A stretch of 64,000 nt of DNA from Staphylococcus nepalensis (GCF_014635045.1 NZ_BMCF01000003.1:124001-188000); one strand, 5' to 3'; counted from the first letter of the stretch, positions 38,454 through 48,854 are shown. Numbers and translations: made by a program. Notes: generated from the letters alone by a model not told the origin.

Positions 38454-39071
38454 TTATTTAAATTGCCCGGAGGCTATAAATAAACTGGCGTCTTTATTCA
38501 TAAATATGTTTTGTCCATGGTAAAAAGTTTGGACATTGATATTTGAAAGCCCTAATTTAAATAATTCGCTACTGATGTCATCTTGTGCAAATCCATTATA
38601 GACTTTTGGATGGTAGACGTTTTTGTTTTTATCAAAATCAACTATAATGATTAGACCGTCTTTTTTTAAATAAGCTGTTAATCTTTGTAGTAGCTCCTTA
38701 TAATTACCACTATGAAGTAATACAAGTGAAAGTATAATCACATCATATGATTGATCGACGATAGTTTGGTTTGAAGCTAGCGCATCACCTTTAATAGCTT
38801 CAATATGTTTCTTGCTTAATTTTTGAATTTTTGTATCACATATTTCAACCATTTTAGTTGAAGCGTCCAATATCGTAATGTGGTTGAAATGATGTTCAAT
38901 GTTAAATGTGACAAGTCCAGTGCCACCGCCATAATCTAATAGGGATTGATAGGGTTGATTTTCTAATAACGTATTCACTTCGAGGGAGATGATTTCAGCT
39001 AGTTTAATTCTTTCATCATTATCATAATTTTGAGCGATTTGATTGAACTTAGATTGATTCAAGTTAAACAT
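38454..39071 (-). CDS. Class I SAM-dependent methyltransferase
   Basis: 205 residues: motif I LDYGGGTGLVTF, acidic LDAS after strand two, YDVIILSLVLLH and LIIVDFDK. Substrate unknown. The only SD-like run (AAAAGG) directly touches ATG 39071, so the real start may be TTG 39062 (residue 4), nine bases away. Monocistronic. Confidence 0.8.
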   Translation of the reverse strand: MFNLNQSKFNQIAQNYDNDERIKLAEIISLEVNTLLENQPYQSLLDYGGGTGLVTFNIEHHFNHITILDASTKMVEICDTKIQKLSKKHIEAIKGDALASNQTIVDQSYDVIILSLVLLHSGNYKELLQRLTAYLKKDGLIIIVDFDKNKNVYHPKVYNGFAQDDISSELFKLGLSNINVQTFYHGQNIFMNKDASLFIASGQFK

Positions 39072-39361
39072 CCTTTTCTAATTCTAAAATAAATGTATAT
39101 TCTATTTTTATAGTTATTATAGATACTTTAAGTCTGTGATTTATTTTAGCATACTAAAAAGCTAATCACAACCACGCGAAATCTTTAATTTTTTGTATAG
39201 CTTTAAGTGTATATATATTTATTTGATGTATAATTAAAATTATAAAATAATTTCTCATAAAATATTAAATATATATTAAATTAGGTAAGCCTAAAGTCTG
39301 ATTGAGTAGGCTGTGTTTATCTGATTTACTAGAGCGTGGAGAGTTATAATGAGGTGCAGAA

Positions 39362-40549
39362 ATGAGAAAATTATTTAAAATAATAGGACCGCGTTTAAAA
39401 GGTTTAGATTATGGAATGTTAGTTAGCTTTATTATATTAGGCATTTTAGGTGTCATAATGATATATAGTGCAAGTATGGTATCTGCGTCTAAAGGTGCCT
39501 TAACTGGTGGCATTCCTATTGAAAGTAATTATTTTATGAAAAGGCAATTTATCTTTTTGGTTATAGGCAGTTTGGCCGTTATATTTATAGCAACATGCAT
39601 CAATATAAATGTATTCAAAAGATCTAATGTACAAAAAATGATAGTTTTAGGAACGTTAGTTTTATTATTAATCACGATTTTAATTGGTAAAGAAATAAAC
39701 GGTTCAAGAAACTGGATTAATCTAGGTATATTTAGTTTGCAATCTTCTGAATTTCTGAAATTAGCTTCGATTTTTTATCTTTCTTATATCATTAACCAAC
39801 GCGTTACAAGCCGTAAAGATTATAGTTTGAAACATATGTTGTCTCCACTTGCTATATTAGGTGTTGGATTATTACTTGTTTTAATGCAAGGAGATTTGGG
39901 TGGTACGCTTTTAACAGTAGCAATTATTGGTTGTATTTTAATATACTCGGATATAAAAAATAAGATAAAGTTTCAAATTAGCGTAATCACGCTAATTCCA
40001 CTATTTGCGTATGGTGTTTATACGTTGATTTTTGATGCAAAAAATCTATATAGACTGAAAAGAATAAAAGTCATGTTAGATCCATTTAAATATGAAAACG
40101 ATGCAGGTTATCAATTAACGAGTGCATTAACATCGATTGGCAATGGAGGATTAACTGGTAGAGGATTAGGTAATGGCATCGCTAAGTTAGGTTATTTACC
40201 TGAACCACATACCGATTTTATATTTACTGTTATCTCAGAAGAATTAGGACTGCTAGGTGTGTTATTTACATTAATAATTTATGGTTATATCTTAGTAAAA
40301 GGACTCATTTATGCGAATAAAACGAGTAATCAATTTTATAAATTGATTTGTGTTGGCGTTGTAAGTTACATATTTATGCAAGTGTTTATTAATTTAGCTG
40401 GTGTTTCTGGAATTATTCCATTAACGGGCGTAACCTTACCTTTATTAAGTTACGGGGGATCTTCCATGTTGAGTATTAGTATTGCTTTTGGAGCACTTTT
40501 AGCAGTAGCTAGAAGAATTAACAATGAGAGAAAGGATGTTGTAAGATGA
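39362..40549 (+). CDS. SEDS-family glycan polymerase (FtsW/RodA-like)
   Basis: 395 residues with about ten membrane helices. MIYSASMVSASKGALTGGIPIESNYF resembles FtsW more than RodA; PEPHTDFIFTVISEELG holds the catalytic Asp shared by all SEDS polymerases, and LPLLSYGGSSML is the family end. These enzymes polymerise lipid II into glycan strands with a class B PBP. It is coupled by a four-base overlap to a PAP2 phosphatase rather than standing beside pycA as housekeeping staphylococcal ftsW does, so it is probably an extra paralogue. GAGGTG before the ATG. Confidence 0.88.
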   Translation: MRKLFKIIGPRLKGLDYGMLVSFIILGILGVIMIYSASMVSASKGALTGGIPIESNYFMKRQFIFLVIGSLAVIFIATCININVFKRSNVQKMIVLGTLVLLLITILIGKEINGSRNWINLGIFSLQSSEFLKLASIFYLSYIINQRVTSRKDYSLKHMLSPLAILGVGLLLVLMQGDLGGTLLTVAIIGCILIYSDIKNKIKFQISVITLIPLFAYGVYTLIFDAKNLYRLKRIKVMLDPFKYENDAGYQLTSALTSIGNGGLTGRGLGNGIAKLGYLPEPHTDFIFTVISEELGLLGVLFTLIIYGYILVKGLIYANKTSNQFYKLICVGVVSYIFMQVFINLAGVSGIIPLTGVTLPLLSYGGSSMLSISIAFGALLAVARRINNERKDVVR

Positions 40550-41130
40550 CTCAATTTTTAAAAGCAGCCCTTTCAGCTATTTTACTTATTATCATTTTAA
40601 TTAGTATTACAATAGGTGTTGCAAACCCAATAGATCAAACGGTTTACGATATGCTACATACATATTTAAATTCATCTATTTTAATCGATTATCTTTATTT
40701 TGTTTCGGTCATTTTTGAACCAGTTATTTGTTTGATTGTAATTTTATGTATATTAGGCGTCTTATTTTTCTATAATAAAACCAAATTTTGGTGGTATGGT
40801 TTCTGGTGTTTTTCAGTATTTTTAATAGGCACATTTATGAAATATGCAATTCAACGGTCAAGACCCTCAGCTGCATTTGATGGATATAGTTTTCCGAGTA
40901 TGCACGTGTTAAGTGTATGTCTCTTAGTGAGCTTAGTCTTATTAATCAAACGGAATAAGATGCTATATTTAATTGCAATTGTTTTAGTTATATCAATTAT
41001 AGCGTCTCGTATTTATGTAGGCGCACATTATTTTACTGATACGATGAGTAGTCTTTTAGTCATCTTTATTATGATTCAGTCACTTCAATATGGAAACCAA
41101 ACAGACGAAAAACTGGATAAAGTGGAATAA
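40546..41130 (+). CDS. PAP2-family lipid phosphatase
   Basis: 194 residues, five to six membrane helices, with the three phosphatase blocks KYAIQRSRP, SFPSMHV and SRIYVGAHYFTD. Possible substrates are undecaprenyl pyrophosphate or other lipid pyrophosphates. The ATG overlaps the SEDS stop (ATGA), so both are made together; recycling of the carrier released by the SEDS reaction is a natural role. Confidence 0.88.
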   Translation: MTQFLKAALSAILLIIILISITIGVANPIDQTVYDMLHTYLNSSILIDYLYFVSVIFEPVICLIVILCILGVLFFYNKTKFWWYGFWCFSVFLIGTFMKYAIQRSRPSAAFDGYSFPSMHVLSVCLLVSLVLLIKRNKMLYLIAIVLVISIIASRIYVGAHYFTDTMSSLLVIFIMIQSLQYGNQTDEKLDKVE

Positions 41131-41193
41131 TTTGCTATGGTAAATATATAGTTTAGTTATTTAATAAAGTAGATGATAAAGGAGGGAATCTAT

Positions 41194-41661
41194 TTGGATA
41201 ATGAACGTTATTTACATAGAGCTATTGAACTTGCTGAAGCAGCTTTAAATAAAGGGAATGAACCTTTTGGCTCACTTCTCGTAGATATTAAAGGTAATAT
41301 TTTATTCGAAGATTTCAATCGCATCAGTAGTGGAGATGCAACTGAACATCCAGAAATTGCTATTGCTAAATGGGCTGCGACGCATCTTACCCCTGAAGAA
41401 AGGAAAACAAGTATTGTTTTTACTTCGGGAGAACATTGTCCAATGTGCGCTACTGCACATGCGCTCGTTGGATTAGATAAAATTGTGTATGTAAGTTCTT
41501 CGAATCAATTGGCTAGTTGGTTGGAAGAGATGAACGTTTCGCCCGCACCTTTTAAAAATTTGCCTATCGAAAGTGTCATTAAAGAAGCGAACGTTGAAGG
41601 TCCTTTTGAAGCCTTATCATCAAAAGTAAAAGACTTACATTGTCGTTACTATCAACAGTAA
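41194..41661 (+). CDS. Nucleoside/guanine deaminase family protein
   Basis: About 155 residues of the cytidine-deaminase-like zinc fold: ATEHPEIAIAK supplies His and catalytic Glu, EHCPMCATA the two zinc cysteines. The frame is open from 41173 but AAGGAGGG lies inside that extension, eight bases before TTG 41194, so TTG is the start. Length and motif suggest guanine or nucleoside deaminase; the exact base is uncertain. Confidence 0.82.
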   Translation: MDNERYLHRAIELAEAALNKGNEPFGSLLVDIKGNILFEDFNRISSGDATEHPEIAIAKWAATHLTPEERKTSIVFTSGEHCPMCATAHALVGLDKIVYVSSSNQLASWLEEMNVSPAPFKNLPIESVIKEANVEGPFEALSSKVKDLHCRYYQQ

Positions 41662-41685
41662 ACATGAAGTCGTTTAATATGAATT

Positions 41686-41720
41686 CACCCCCGTCACTGA
41701 AAATAGTGAAGGGGGTGGTT
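41686..41720. terminator. Bidirectional terminator
   Basis: CACCCCCgTCACT / AGTGAaGGGGGTG stem with a GAAAAT loop and TTTT on the plus strand, between convergent deaminase and VLRF1 genes. Confidence 0.85.
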
Positions 41721-41747
41721 TTATATGTGATTTAATTTGAGATGAAA

Positions 41748-42536
41748 TTACGTTTCCATCACTTTTTTAATAATTTCAGTAGTGTTTGATTTTAAGATAT
41801 TACTCGGTGTCACTTTATCAATTTCTACATTAAACATAGAACGCAATTTTTCAACTTCTTCTTTTTCTCCAGCTAAATATAATTGTTGCCAACCGTTCTT
41901 TTTGGAAGTTTTTTCGACGATAGAGGTTAAACTTTTTAGCCAACGTTCTTGATTTGCCTTAACACGCGCTTTGAACTCATCTCTTTTGGCACCCCCTTGG
42001 GTGTAATCATCACCTTGTGGGCCTTGATGTTGGCGCCAATCATTCGTATCTAAATCTAAAGTATAGTCATATTCTCCGATAGCTATACCGATTTCAGTTT
42101 CTATCACACGCGCTTTGTCTTGTTGTAATACCACGATGCCAGTATATGGATAACGTTCTGTTAATGATTTCAATTGATCCAATTTAGGCGTATCACCCCA
42201 ATTAAATTCAGTTTCAATGGGCACGTTAACTAATTGTTCAAACCATAATGACTCGTCTGAAGTGATAAACAATAGCACACCGTTTTTAAAGTCAGGTTCT
42301 AAATCCTGCAATCTTTTTTCCACTTTTTTAATAATATCTTTGGATTGGTTCTTTTCCTCATGATTATTACTGTTTTTTGTTCGCTTAGCTAAATCTTGCA
42401 AGGCATTTTTAAGTTCTATTTTCCACTTTTCTCCTTGCTCGGGACGTGTATCTAAATACAATGAGAATACTTTTTGGTCATTTTGTTTACCGTTGAATTG
42501 TTTCAATTGGTTAAGTTCTTGTTGTAAAAGCATCAT
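41748..42536 (-). CDS. VLRF1/aeRF1-type release-factor-like protein
   Basis: 262 residues. N-terminal FSLYLDTRPEQG, central TGIVVLQQDKARVIETEIG and GPQGDDYTQGGAKRDEFKARVKA, then LYLAGEKEEVEKL. This matches the VLRF1 (Vms1-like) branch of bacterial eRF1-like proteins, thought to act in ribosome rescue or peptidyl-tRNA hydrolysis; the GxxGD(D)xxQGG region would be the catalytic loop. AAAGGGTG before the paired ATGs. Divergent from two stress genes. Confidence 0.7.
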   Translation of the reverse strand: MMLLQQELNQLKQFNGKQNDQKVFSLYLDTRPEQGEKWKIELKNALQDLAKRTKNSNNHEEKNQSKDIIKKVEKRLQDLEPDFKNGVLLFITSDESLWFEQLVNVPIETEFNWGDTPKLDQLKSLTERYPYTGIVVLQQDKARVIETEIGIAIGEYDYTLDLDTNDWRQHQGPQGDDYTQGGAKRDEFKARVKANQERWLKSLTSIVEKTSKKNGWQQLYLAGEKEEVEKLRSMFNVEIDKVTPSNILKSNTTEIIKKVMET

Positions 42537-42897
42537 CCATCACCCTTTCAATTACATTTACTCTTAAAATTACCTTTTTTATATTTTTTAAACTTTACGT
42601 TTATATATTATTGATTTATGAATTACTTTATTTATTTTGGGGAATAATATAAGCGTAAAACAAAAAAGTATTTATTTTTTATAATCAGGTTTTTAATAAA
42701 CATTGAATACGGAAAATTAATTTATCTATTATTTGATGATTTGACTTTTTATATTTTAAAGTTTTTATAAGTTGAATTAGCCATGACGGTCGTAGGAAAA
42801 GCATTTTGAAATGTTTAACCCTATTATGAATGGGAAAATTAAATATATTAGTATCATGTTATAACCAAATGATATAAATCATTAAGGGGGTCTTCAT
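42537..42897. promoter_or_regulatory. Divergent region with SigB-type promoter
   Basis: GTTTAA (42813-42818), 13 bases, GGGAAA (42832-42837) fits the staphylococcal SigB promoter pattern and lies 60 bases before the gene at 42898. The rest is AT-rich with nothing recognised. Confidence 0.6.
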
Positions 42898-43296
42898 ATG
42901 GGTACACTCATTTTTCTTTTAGTTATAGCTATAATCGTTATTATTTATTTACTTGTAAAACAAAAATTTGCGAAAGATTTTCAAATTCAAAAAAGTAAAA
43001 GATACAGAGAAAAAAGAGTTATGGATTTTATCCATAACGCATATAAAATAGAAAAAATTGAAGCGATTCATCAAAAACGTGATCATTTAGAACTCATTTA
43101 TAATCGTAAAACTTTAGATGTGAAAAAAGAGCAAGTGATTTTCGTTGATGAAGCGGACCAAGAAAACGTCGAGTCTAAATTTAAGTTGACAGAAGATGAT
43201 AATAAAGAAGACATGTTTGATAATATTTTAGAAAACACACATTTTTATATGACAAAAGAACGCTTTGATCATTTAATGATTCAATCTAAAAAGTAA
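42898..43296 (+). CDS. Single-pass membrane protein, probable SigB regulon
   Basis: 132 residues: one hydrophobic helix at 3-19, then a basic and an acidic cytosolic part. No domain recognised. AAGGGGGT precedes the ATG. It follows a SigB-type promoter and precedes a general-stress gene by 42 bases. Confidence 0.7.
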   Translation: MGTLIFLLVIAIIVIIYLLVKQKFAKDFQIQKSKRYREKRVMDFIHNAYKIEKIEAIHQKRDHLELIYNRKTLDVKKEQVIFVDEADQENVESKFKLTEDDNKEDMFDNILENTHFYMTKERFDHLMIQSKK

Positions 43297-43338
43297 TTAA
43301 TATTATGATGCGTGTATAGTTATAAAGGAGGCCTTTGT

Positions 43339-43656
43339 ATGACGCCAGTGGTAAAAGGATATAGAATTGACGGTGACTTAGAAGTTGATGTTGTAGCACT
43401 ACAAGATAAAGGTGTAGGTAGTCAAGATATGTACGTATTATCATTAGATAAAAGTCGTACTGACAAAATTGCTGAAGATACAGGAATTACAGGTATCGAT
43501 ATTGAAAAGGAAAACAACCCTGATAGAGTTGCTTTGAAAGAAAAACTTAAGGCAATTGGGGTAGATGATAATACTGTAGCCACATTTAAAAAGGATATGG
43601 ACGAAGACAAAGTTTATCTAATCGTAACTGATTCCAGAGTGAAGGGATTATTGTAA
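43339..43656 (+). CDS. General stress protein, YflT-like
   Basis: 105 residues. VVKGYRIDGDLEVDVVALQ and DMYVLSLDKSRTDKIAED then DKVYLIVTDSRV fit the heat-induced stress protein YflT family. AAAGGAGG sits before ATG 43339 and inside the longer reading from 43312. Likely SigB-dependent through the promoter at 42813. Biochemical role unknown. Confidence 0.75.
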   Translation: MTPVVKGYRIDGDLEVDVVALQDKGVGSQDMYVLSLDKSRTDKIAEDTGITGIDIEKENNPDRVALKEKLKAIGVDDNTVATFKKDMDEDKVYLIVTDSRVKGLL

Positions 43657-43673
43657 AGTTTGTAGGTGATGAG

Positions 43674-44570
43674 ATGGCATTACTCAAGGTTAGCAATCTT
43701 ACTAAACGTTTCAACCACTTTCACGCTTTAAATGGCGTGAATATGGAGGTAAACGAGGGAGAAGTTTATGGATTTATAGGTCCGAATGGTGCTGGTAAAT
43801 CAACGACGATTAAAGCAATTTTAGGTATGTTAAAGCCAACACAAGGCACGATTGAAATGTATGGCAAAGATGTGCATAAACACGCGGTTGAAGTGCATAA
43901 ACATATCGCCTTTGTTCCTGGCGATGTTAACTTATGGCCCAACTTAACAGGCGGGGAGATTATTGACTTTTTCTTAAACTTGCACGGGCGTGCCAACCAT
44001 GAACGGAAGGAAACATTGATTAAGCAGTTTGAGCTTGATGTCAGCAAAAAATGTAAATCATATTCAACTGGTAATCGTCAAAAAGTAGCGCTAATTGCAG
44101 CTTTTAGTATCGATGCAGATTTGTATATATTAGATGAGCCTACTTCAGGGTTAGATCCGTTAATGGAAGATGTTTTTCAAAAATGTATTGAAGAGATAAA
44201 AAGCCAAAATAAAAGTGTGCTCTTATCAAGTCATATTTTAAGTGAAGTAGAAAAGTTGTGCGATCGTGTAAGCATTATACGGAAAGGGCAAATTGTGGAA
44301 ACTGGTACATTAGATGAAATGCGCCATCTTACAAGAATGCATTTTATTGTAGAGAGTACACAAGCTTTAAGTCACTTATCGCAAGTACCCGGGGTCCATA
44401 ACTTAACACAAGAAGACGAAACTTATTATTTTAAAGTAGATTCTGAAAAAATTTCCGGGGTAATTAACTATTTAGGAAATTATGAAATCAAACGCTTAGC
44501 ATCCCAACCTCCAACTTTAGAAGATATCTTTAAAAGACATTATGAAGACAATGATAAAGTTGGTGAGTAA
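43674..44570 (+). CDS. ABC transporter ATP-binding protein
   Basis: 298 residues: Walker A GPNGAGKSTT, signature YSTGNRQKVAL (an unusual variant of LSGGQ), Walker B LYILDEPTSGLDP, and a C-terminal extension. With the large permease behind it, it looks like a drug or polyketide exporter of the tetronasin-resistance type. Two bases separate it from the permease. Confidence 0.9.
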   Translation: MALLKVSNLTKRFNHFHALNGVNMEVNEGEVYGFIGPNGAGKSTTIKAILGMLKPTQGTIEMYGKDVHKHAVEVHKHIAFVPGDVNLWPNLTGGEIIDFFLNLHGRANHERKETLIKQFELDVSKKCKSYSTGNRQKVALIAAFSIDADLYILDEPTSGLDPLMEDVFQKCIEEIKSQNKSVLLSSHILSEVEKLCDRVSIIRKGQIVETGTLDEMRHLTRMHFIVESTQALSHLSQVPGVHNLTQEDETYYFKVDSEKISGVINYLGNYEIKRLASQPPTLEDIFKRHYEDNDKVGE

Positions 44571-44572
44571 AT

Positions 44573-46161
44573 ATGAAATCAAACTTTTATCAAACAACTA
44601 AAATTTTCTTGTTCTATTTAAAAAGAAACCGTTTGAAAATGCTATTGTGGCTTGTTATTTTAGTAGGTTTGACATTAATGATTCCACCAGCTTTTGAATC
44701 GATGTATCCAGATCCAGCTAAAATGACGCCTATTATTGAAATGTCTGAAAATCCAGCGATGGAAGCTATGCTCGGCCCAGGAGATTTTAGACAGGCCAAT
44801 GTAGGGGTCTTATTTACCCATGAGATGATTTTATTTACTGGAATCATGTTAGCTATTATGAATATAACTATTTTAGCTAAAGACACGCGGGGCGATGAAG
44901 AAGATGGCAGGACAGAGATTTTGAATGCTTTACCTATCGGCAGACAAGCTACTGTATAAGCCATTTAGCGATGTGTATGTTGCTCAACATTTGCTTTGCT
45001 TTATTAACTACATTAGGTTTAGTGTCGCTTGGTATTGAAAGCATAGATTTTTCTGGCGCCGTGATTTTTAGCGTGACGCTGGGTATGTTTGGTATTATGA
45101 TTGCAACGTTTACTATTTTAATAGCCCAAATAGTAGCCACGAGCACTGAAGTAGTCGGTGCTGGCATTTCATTTTTATTAGTTATGTACTTACTACGTGC
45201 TTTTGGTGATGTAAGTAATGAGAAACTTTCGTTGATTTCGCCTATGGGCTGGTTATCAAGAAGCTACGCTTTTTCAGAGAATAACTGGTGGCCTTTTTGG
45301 TGGATGCTCATATTATCAATTATCGTAGTATGTCTTAGTTTTAAATTAAACGCAATGCGAGATATGAATGAAACTTTGTTACCTAAAAGTGTACATAGAC
45401 GTCATGCAAAATGGTATATGAAATCTCCATTAGGTTTACAAATAAGACTTCAAAAATCAGCATTTATTTATTTTAGTATTGGCTTGTTTGTATTAGGTTT
45501 ATCATACGGGTCTATCTTTGGCGATATAAATGACTTTTTTGAAAATAACCCTTTATTAAAATCTATGATACCTAATGCATCGGGGAATTATGCGGAACAT
45601 TTTTTACCACAATTAATGTTAATCATGGCAATGGTCAGTACTATCCCCGCATTGATGACTTTATTTAAAGTTAAAAAAGAACAAGATAAAGGTTATACAG
45701 TTTTTGTATTATCCAAACCTTTATCACGCGGTAAATATTTGTTAAGTTTTTGGTTGCTTGCATTAGTAAATGCTGTTGTAATGTTGTTCTTATCCGGATT
45801 AGGTTTGTATGTTGGGCAATATTATGCTATGAAGGAGCCTTTCCAATTCGATACAATCATTACTTCGGCAATTGTCCATGTACCCGCTATACTTGTATTT
45901 ATCGGCATAGGCACTCTTATCGTTGGATGGGGCATGCGCTTAATCTTAGCGGTTTATGCTTTTTTAGCTTATACCTTTTTAGTTAACTACTTGGGTGTGT
46001 TGTTAAATATTAAAGCGTGGATGAAAGATATCACCCCTTTTAAACATATACCGCAATTGCCAATTGAAGATTTTCATATACAACCATCCATTGTTATGTT
46101 TATTATCTTTGTTGTGCTAAGTATTATAGGGTTTATTGGTTTTGGTAAAAAAGACTTATAG
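44573..46161 (+). pseudogene. ABC exporter permease, split by a one-base frameshift
   Basis: The first frame ends at 44959 after LNALPIGRQATV; the second is open upstream through the join, reading ISHLAMCMLLNICFALLTT, and runs to 46161. Adding one base near 44954-44956 (GT[A]ATAAGC) yields one protein of about 530 residues with roughly twelve membrane helices in two halves, as in the ABC-2 exporter permeases paired with such ATPases. Without the fix the product is a 128-residue stub. Decay or read error. Confidence 0.8.
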
Positions 46162-47065
46162 TTAACACGTTCTCAAAATTAGATGTTTATATGACGGAAC
46201 TGATTAAGAAACAGGGTTTTACTAAGATTAGTCTATTGCTTTTTAAATATCAGCTTGTAAAAGTAACCTTATATGATTGATTTTCAAAAAAATATGTTAA
46301 GTGTGTTTTTGAGTAAAGCGAAACAAATTAAATTTTTGTTTCGTCTCTTTCGTGTTTTATAATCAAGAGAAATAGCGTTTTATAGTGTCGGTACATTGAC
46401 GTAGTAGTATTATATTATGCCAATATACCGACTTTCTTTGTTTATACATTTTTTATGAAACGCCTCTCAATAGTATTGTAATGATTCTATTACCTCAATT
46501 GCCCTTTTCATGTGAAAATAACTTATATTCTACTTTAATTCAGGGTAGAAGCGCACAGTCATCGGCACCATGATTTTGGATTGTTTTTGATAATACCATT
46601 ATAATATAGGTCTTTTATTAGCTTGTTGTTTGTATGTAAAATATACGTTTTCACTTGCTTTCAATATAACTGTTTTATAATTCCTACAATAATGAGTTGA
46701 TGACGCATATTAAAAGGGTGATTCTATTAATAAGATAAACGGATGCATTCATTTTGGATTATGTGAGATTTTATGTAACTTCTTGTAAACCTTACGATAG
46801 GAAGTGTGAATATACACATAGTGGAAGTTAAATGAGTTAGATTTAAGCTATAAAATGGAACTAGTATAAGTCTAGTTGAAAGTAACAGAAATACTAAATG
46901 GTTTTACTTTTCTAACAAACGTAATTAAAAGTTTGGCTTGTATTTAAACGCAAATGAATTGAAACGAGATATCCACGTACTTTTTCAATAAACGCCTTTG
47001 AACAAAATGATATATACATCTATCTATATAGATGATAATCTATATAGTGTTCAGGAGGGATTATT
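46162..47065. other. 900-base intergenic region with two inverted repeats and the arsR promoter
   Basis: No coding frame of note. CGAAACAAA/TTTGTTTCG (46319-46343), followed by a T-rich tail, is a likely terminator. A second repeat pairs GTCGGTACATTG (46387-46398) with CAATATACCGAC (46421-46432), one mismatch. The region between 46440 and 47000 is AT-rich and unexplained. Confidence 0.5.
47022..47047 (+). promoter_or_regulatory. Probable ArsR operator
   Basis: ATCTATATAG occurs twice (47022-47031, 47038-47047), and CATCTATC...ATAGATG forms an imperfect palindrome around the first. It lies 20-45 bases before the arsR start, as expected for an ArsR/SmtB operator. Confidence 0.6.
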
Positions 47066-47383
47066 TTGTCGTATAAAGCGTTATCGTCTATTTTAAAAAT
47101 TTTGGGAGATTCAAGTAGGTTAGAGATTATTGATTTACTTTCATGCGGTGAATTGTGTGCGTGTGATTTACTGGAATATTTTAAATTTTCGCAGCCAACT
47201 TTAAGTCACCATATGAAATTATTAATCAACCATGATTTGGTTTCATCACGAAAAGAAGGTAATAAACGTATGTATAACCTCAACCATGATATATTAAAAG
47301 CAGTTATAGACAATTTAAATACGATTCATTTAGCCGATGCTTCATGTGTTTGTAAAAATATACAATCAGGTGAATGCTTATGA
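47066..47383 (+). CDS. arsR: ArsR-family metalloregulator
   Basis: 105 residues, winged helix. [13 protein letters not shown] (Cys27, Cys31, Cys33) corresponds to the ELCVCDL arsenite/antimonite sensor, and [12 protein letters not shown] is the recognition helix. A CVC motif and another Cys near the C-terminus may add ligands. TTG start behind AGGAGGG. Overlaps arsB. Confidence 0.88.
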   Translation: MSYKALSSILKILGDSSRLEIIDLLSCGELCACDLLEYFKFSQPTLSHHMKLLINHDLVSSRKEGNKRMYNLNHDILKAVIDNLNTIHLADASCVCKNIQSGECL

Positions 47384-48672
47384 TGGATATTTTAGCAATT
47401 TGTATTTTTGTGGTTACTTTGATATTTGTGATTTGGCAGCCTAAAGGCTTAGATATTGGTATAACAGCGCTGATCGGTGCCATCATTGCTATTATTACTG
47501 GTGTGGTAAGCTTTTCAGATGTACTTGAAGTAACATCGATTGTATGGAATGCGACATTGACATTCGTTGCAGTGATTTTGATTTCGTTGATTTTAGATGA
47601 AATAGGCTTCTTTGAATGGTCTGCAAGGCATATGGTCCGAGCTTCAAAAGGTAATGGATTAAAAATGTTTATCTTTATTATGTTATTAGGTTCAATTGTG
47701 GCTGCATTTTTTGCAAATGATGGAGCAGCTTTAATATTAACGCCTATTGTTTTAGCAATGGTCCGCAACCTTGGATTTAATAAAAAAGTCATATTCCCAT
47801 TTATTATTGCGAGTGGATTTATTGCAGATACGACATCTTTACCATTTATTGTCAGCAATTTGGTTAATATTGTTTCTGCAGATTATTTCAACATTGGTTT
47901 TATAGCGTATTTTGGTCGAATGTTGATTCCAAATATTTTTGCACTTTGTGCAAGTATTTTAGTGCTATGGTTATATTTTAAAAAAGCCATCCCTAAATCA
48001 TTTGAAACTAAAAGACTTTTAGCGCCTCAAGAAGCCATCAAAGATAAAAGGTTATTTAACATATCATGGGTTGTGTTAATCATATTGCTCATTGGTTATT
48101 TAGTAAGTGAATTGATTCATATCCCGGTATCAATGATTGCTGGCGCGATTGCATTACTATTTGTATTATTCGCACGTAAATCTAGCGCTGTACATACAAA
48201 ACGTGTCATTAAAGAGGCGCCCTGGAATATCGTTATTTTTTCATTAGGTATGTATTTAGTTGTATTTGGTTTGAAAAACGTAGGTATAACTACTGTTTTA
48301 GCCGATATATTATCACATATTTCAGAGTATGGGTTATTGAACAGCATTTTAGGTATGGGATTTATTTCAGCTTTTTTATCATCAGTTATGAATAATTTAC
48401 CAACCGTTTTAATAGACGCCATTGCGATTGACCAATCTGGTATAACTGGCATAATTAAAGAAGGTATGATTTATGCGAATGTAATCGGTTCGGATTTAGG
48501 CCCGAAAATTACACCAATTGGTTCTTTAGCAACTTTACTTTGGCTACACGTTTTGACACAAAAAGGTGTTAAAATAGGTTGGGGCACTTATTTCAAAACG
48601 GGGATTGTAATTACCATACCAGTGCTATTTCTTACTTTAATCGGGTTATACTTAACCTTAATTATATTTTAA
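47380..48672 (+). CDS. arsB: Arsenite efflux membrane protein
   Basis: About 430 residues, around twelve helices, ArsB family: [41 protein letters not shown] and [22 protein letters not shown]. Expels arsenite or antimonite. AGGTG is seven bases before ATG 47380, which overlaps the arsR stop; the ATG at 47374 is too close. No arsC reductase follows. Confidence 0.92.
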   Translation: MMDILAICIFVVTLIFVIWQPKGLDIGITALIGAIIAIITGVVSFSDVLEVTSIVWNATLTFVAVILISLILDEIGFFEWSARHMVRASKGNGLKMFIFIMLLGSIVAAFFANDGAALILTPIVLAMVRNLGFNKKVIFPFIIASGFIADTTSLPFIVSNLVNIVSADYFNIGFIAYFGRMLIPNIFALCASILVLWLYFKKAIPKSFETKRLLAPQEAIKDKRLFNISWVVLIILLIGYLVSELIHIPVSMIAGAIALLFVLFARKSSAVHTKRVIKEAPWNIVIFSLGMYLVVFGLKNVGITTVLADILSHISEYGLLNSILGMGFISAFLSSVMNNLPTVLIDAIAIDQSGITGIIKEGMIYANVIGSDLGPKITPIGSLATLLWLHVLTQKGVKIGWGTYFKTGIVITIPVLFLTLIGLYLTLIIF

Positions 48673-48739
48673 GTGAGTGTTTATTCAAGACACTTTAAAA
48701 AGTGGGAACCAGAAACGTTAATTCAAATCAATAAATCGA

Positions 48740-48774
48740 AAATCCCCAATGTTAACTATTAACACTGGGGATTT
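48740..48774. terminator. Bidirectional terminator after arsB
   Basis: AAATCCCCAaTGTTAA / TTAACAcTGGGGATTT around a CTA loop, between convergent genes. Confidence 0.85.
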
Positions 48775-48854
48775 GATTTAAAAACAGATATGATTTATGA
48801 AGCCTTATTTTTAACTATTGCTAAGACTTGATATTGATTGTTTAGGATTAGATA

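Noticed and set aside
47304..47858. 184-codon minus-strand frame over arsR/arsB
   Set aside because: Antisense of a clear ArsB; long only because membrane-protein codons give few reverse stops.
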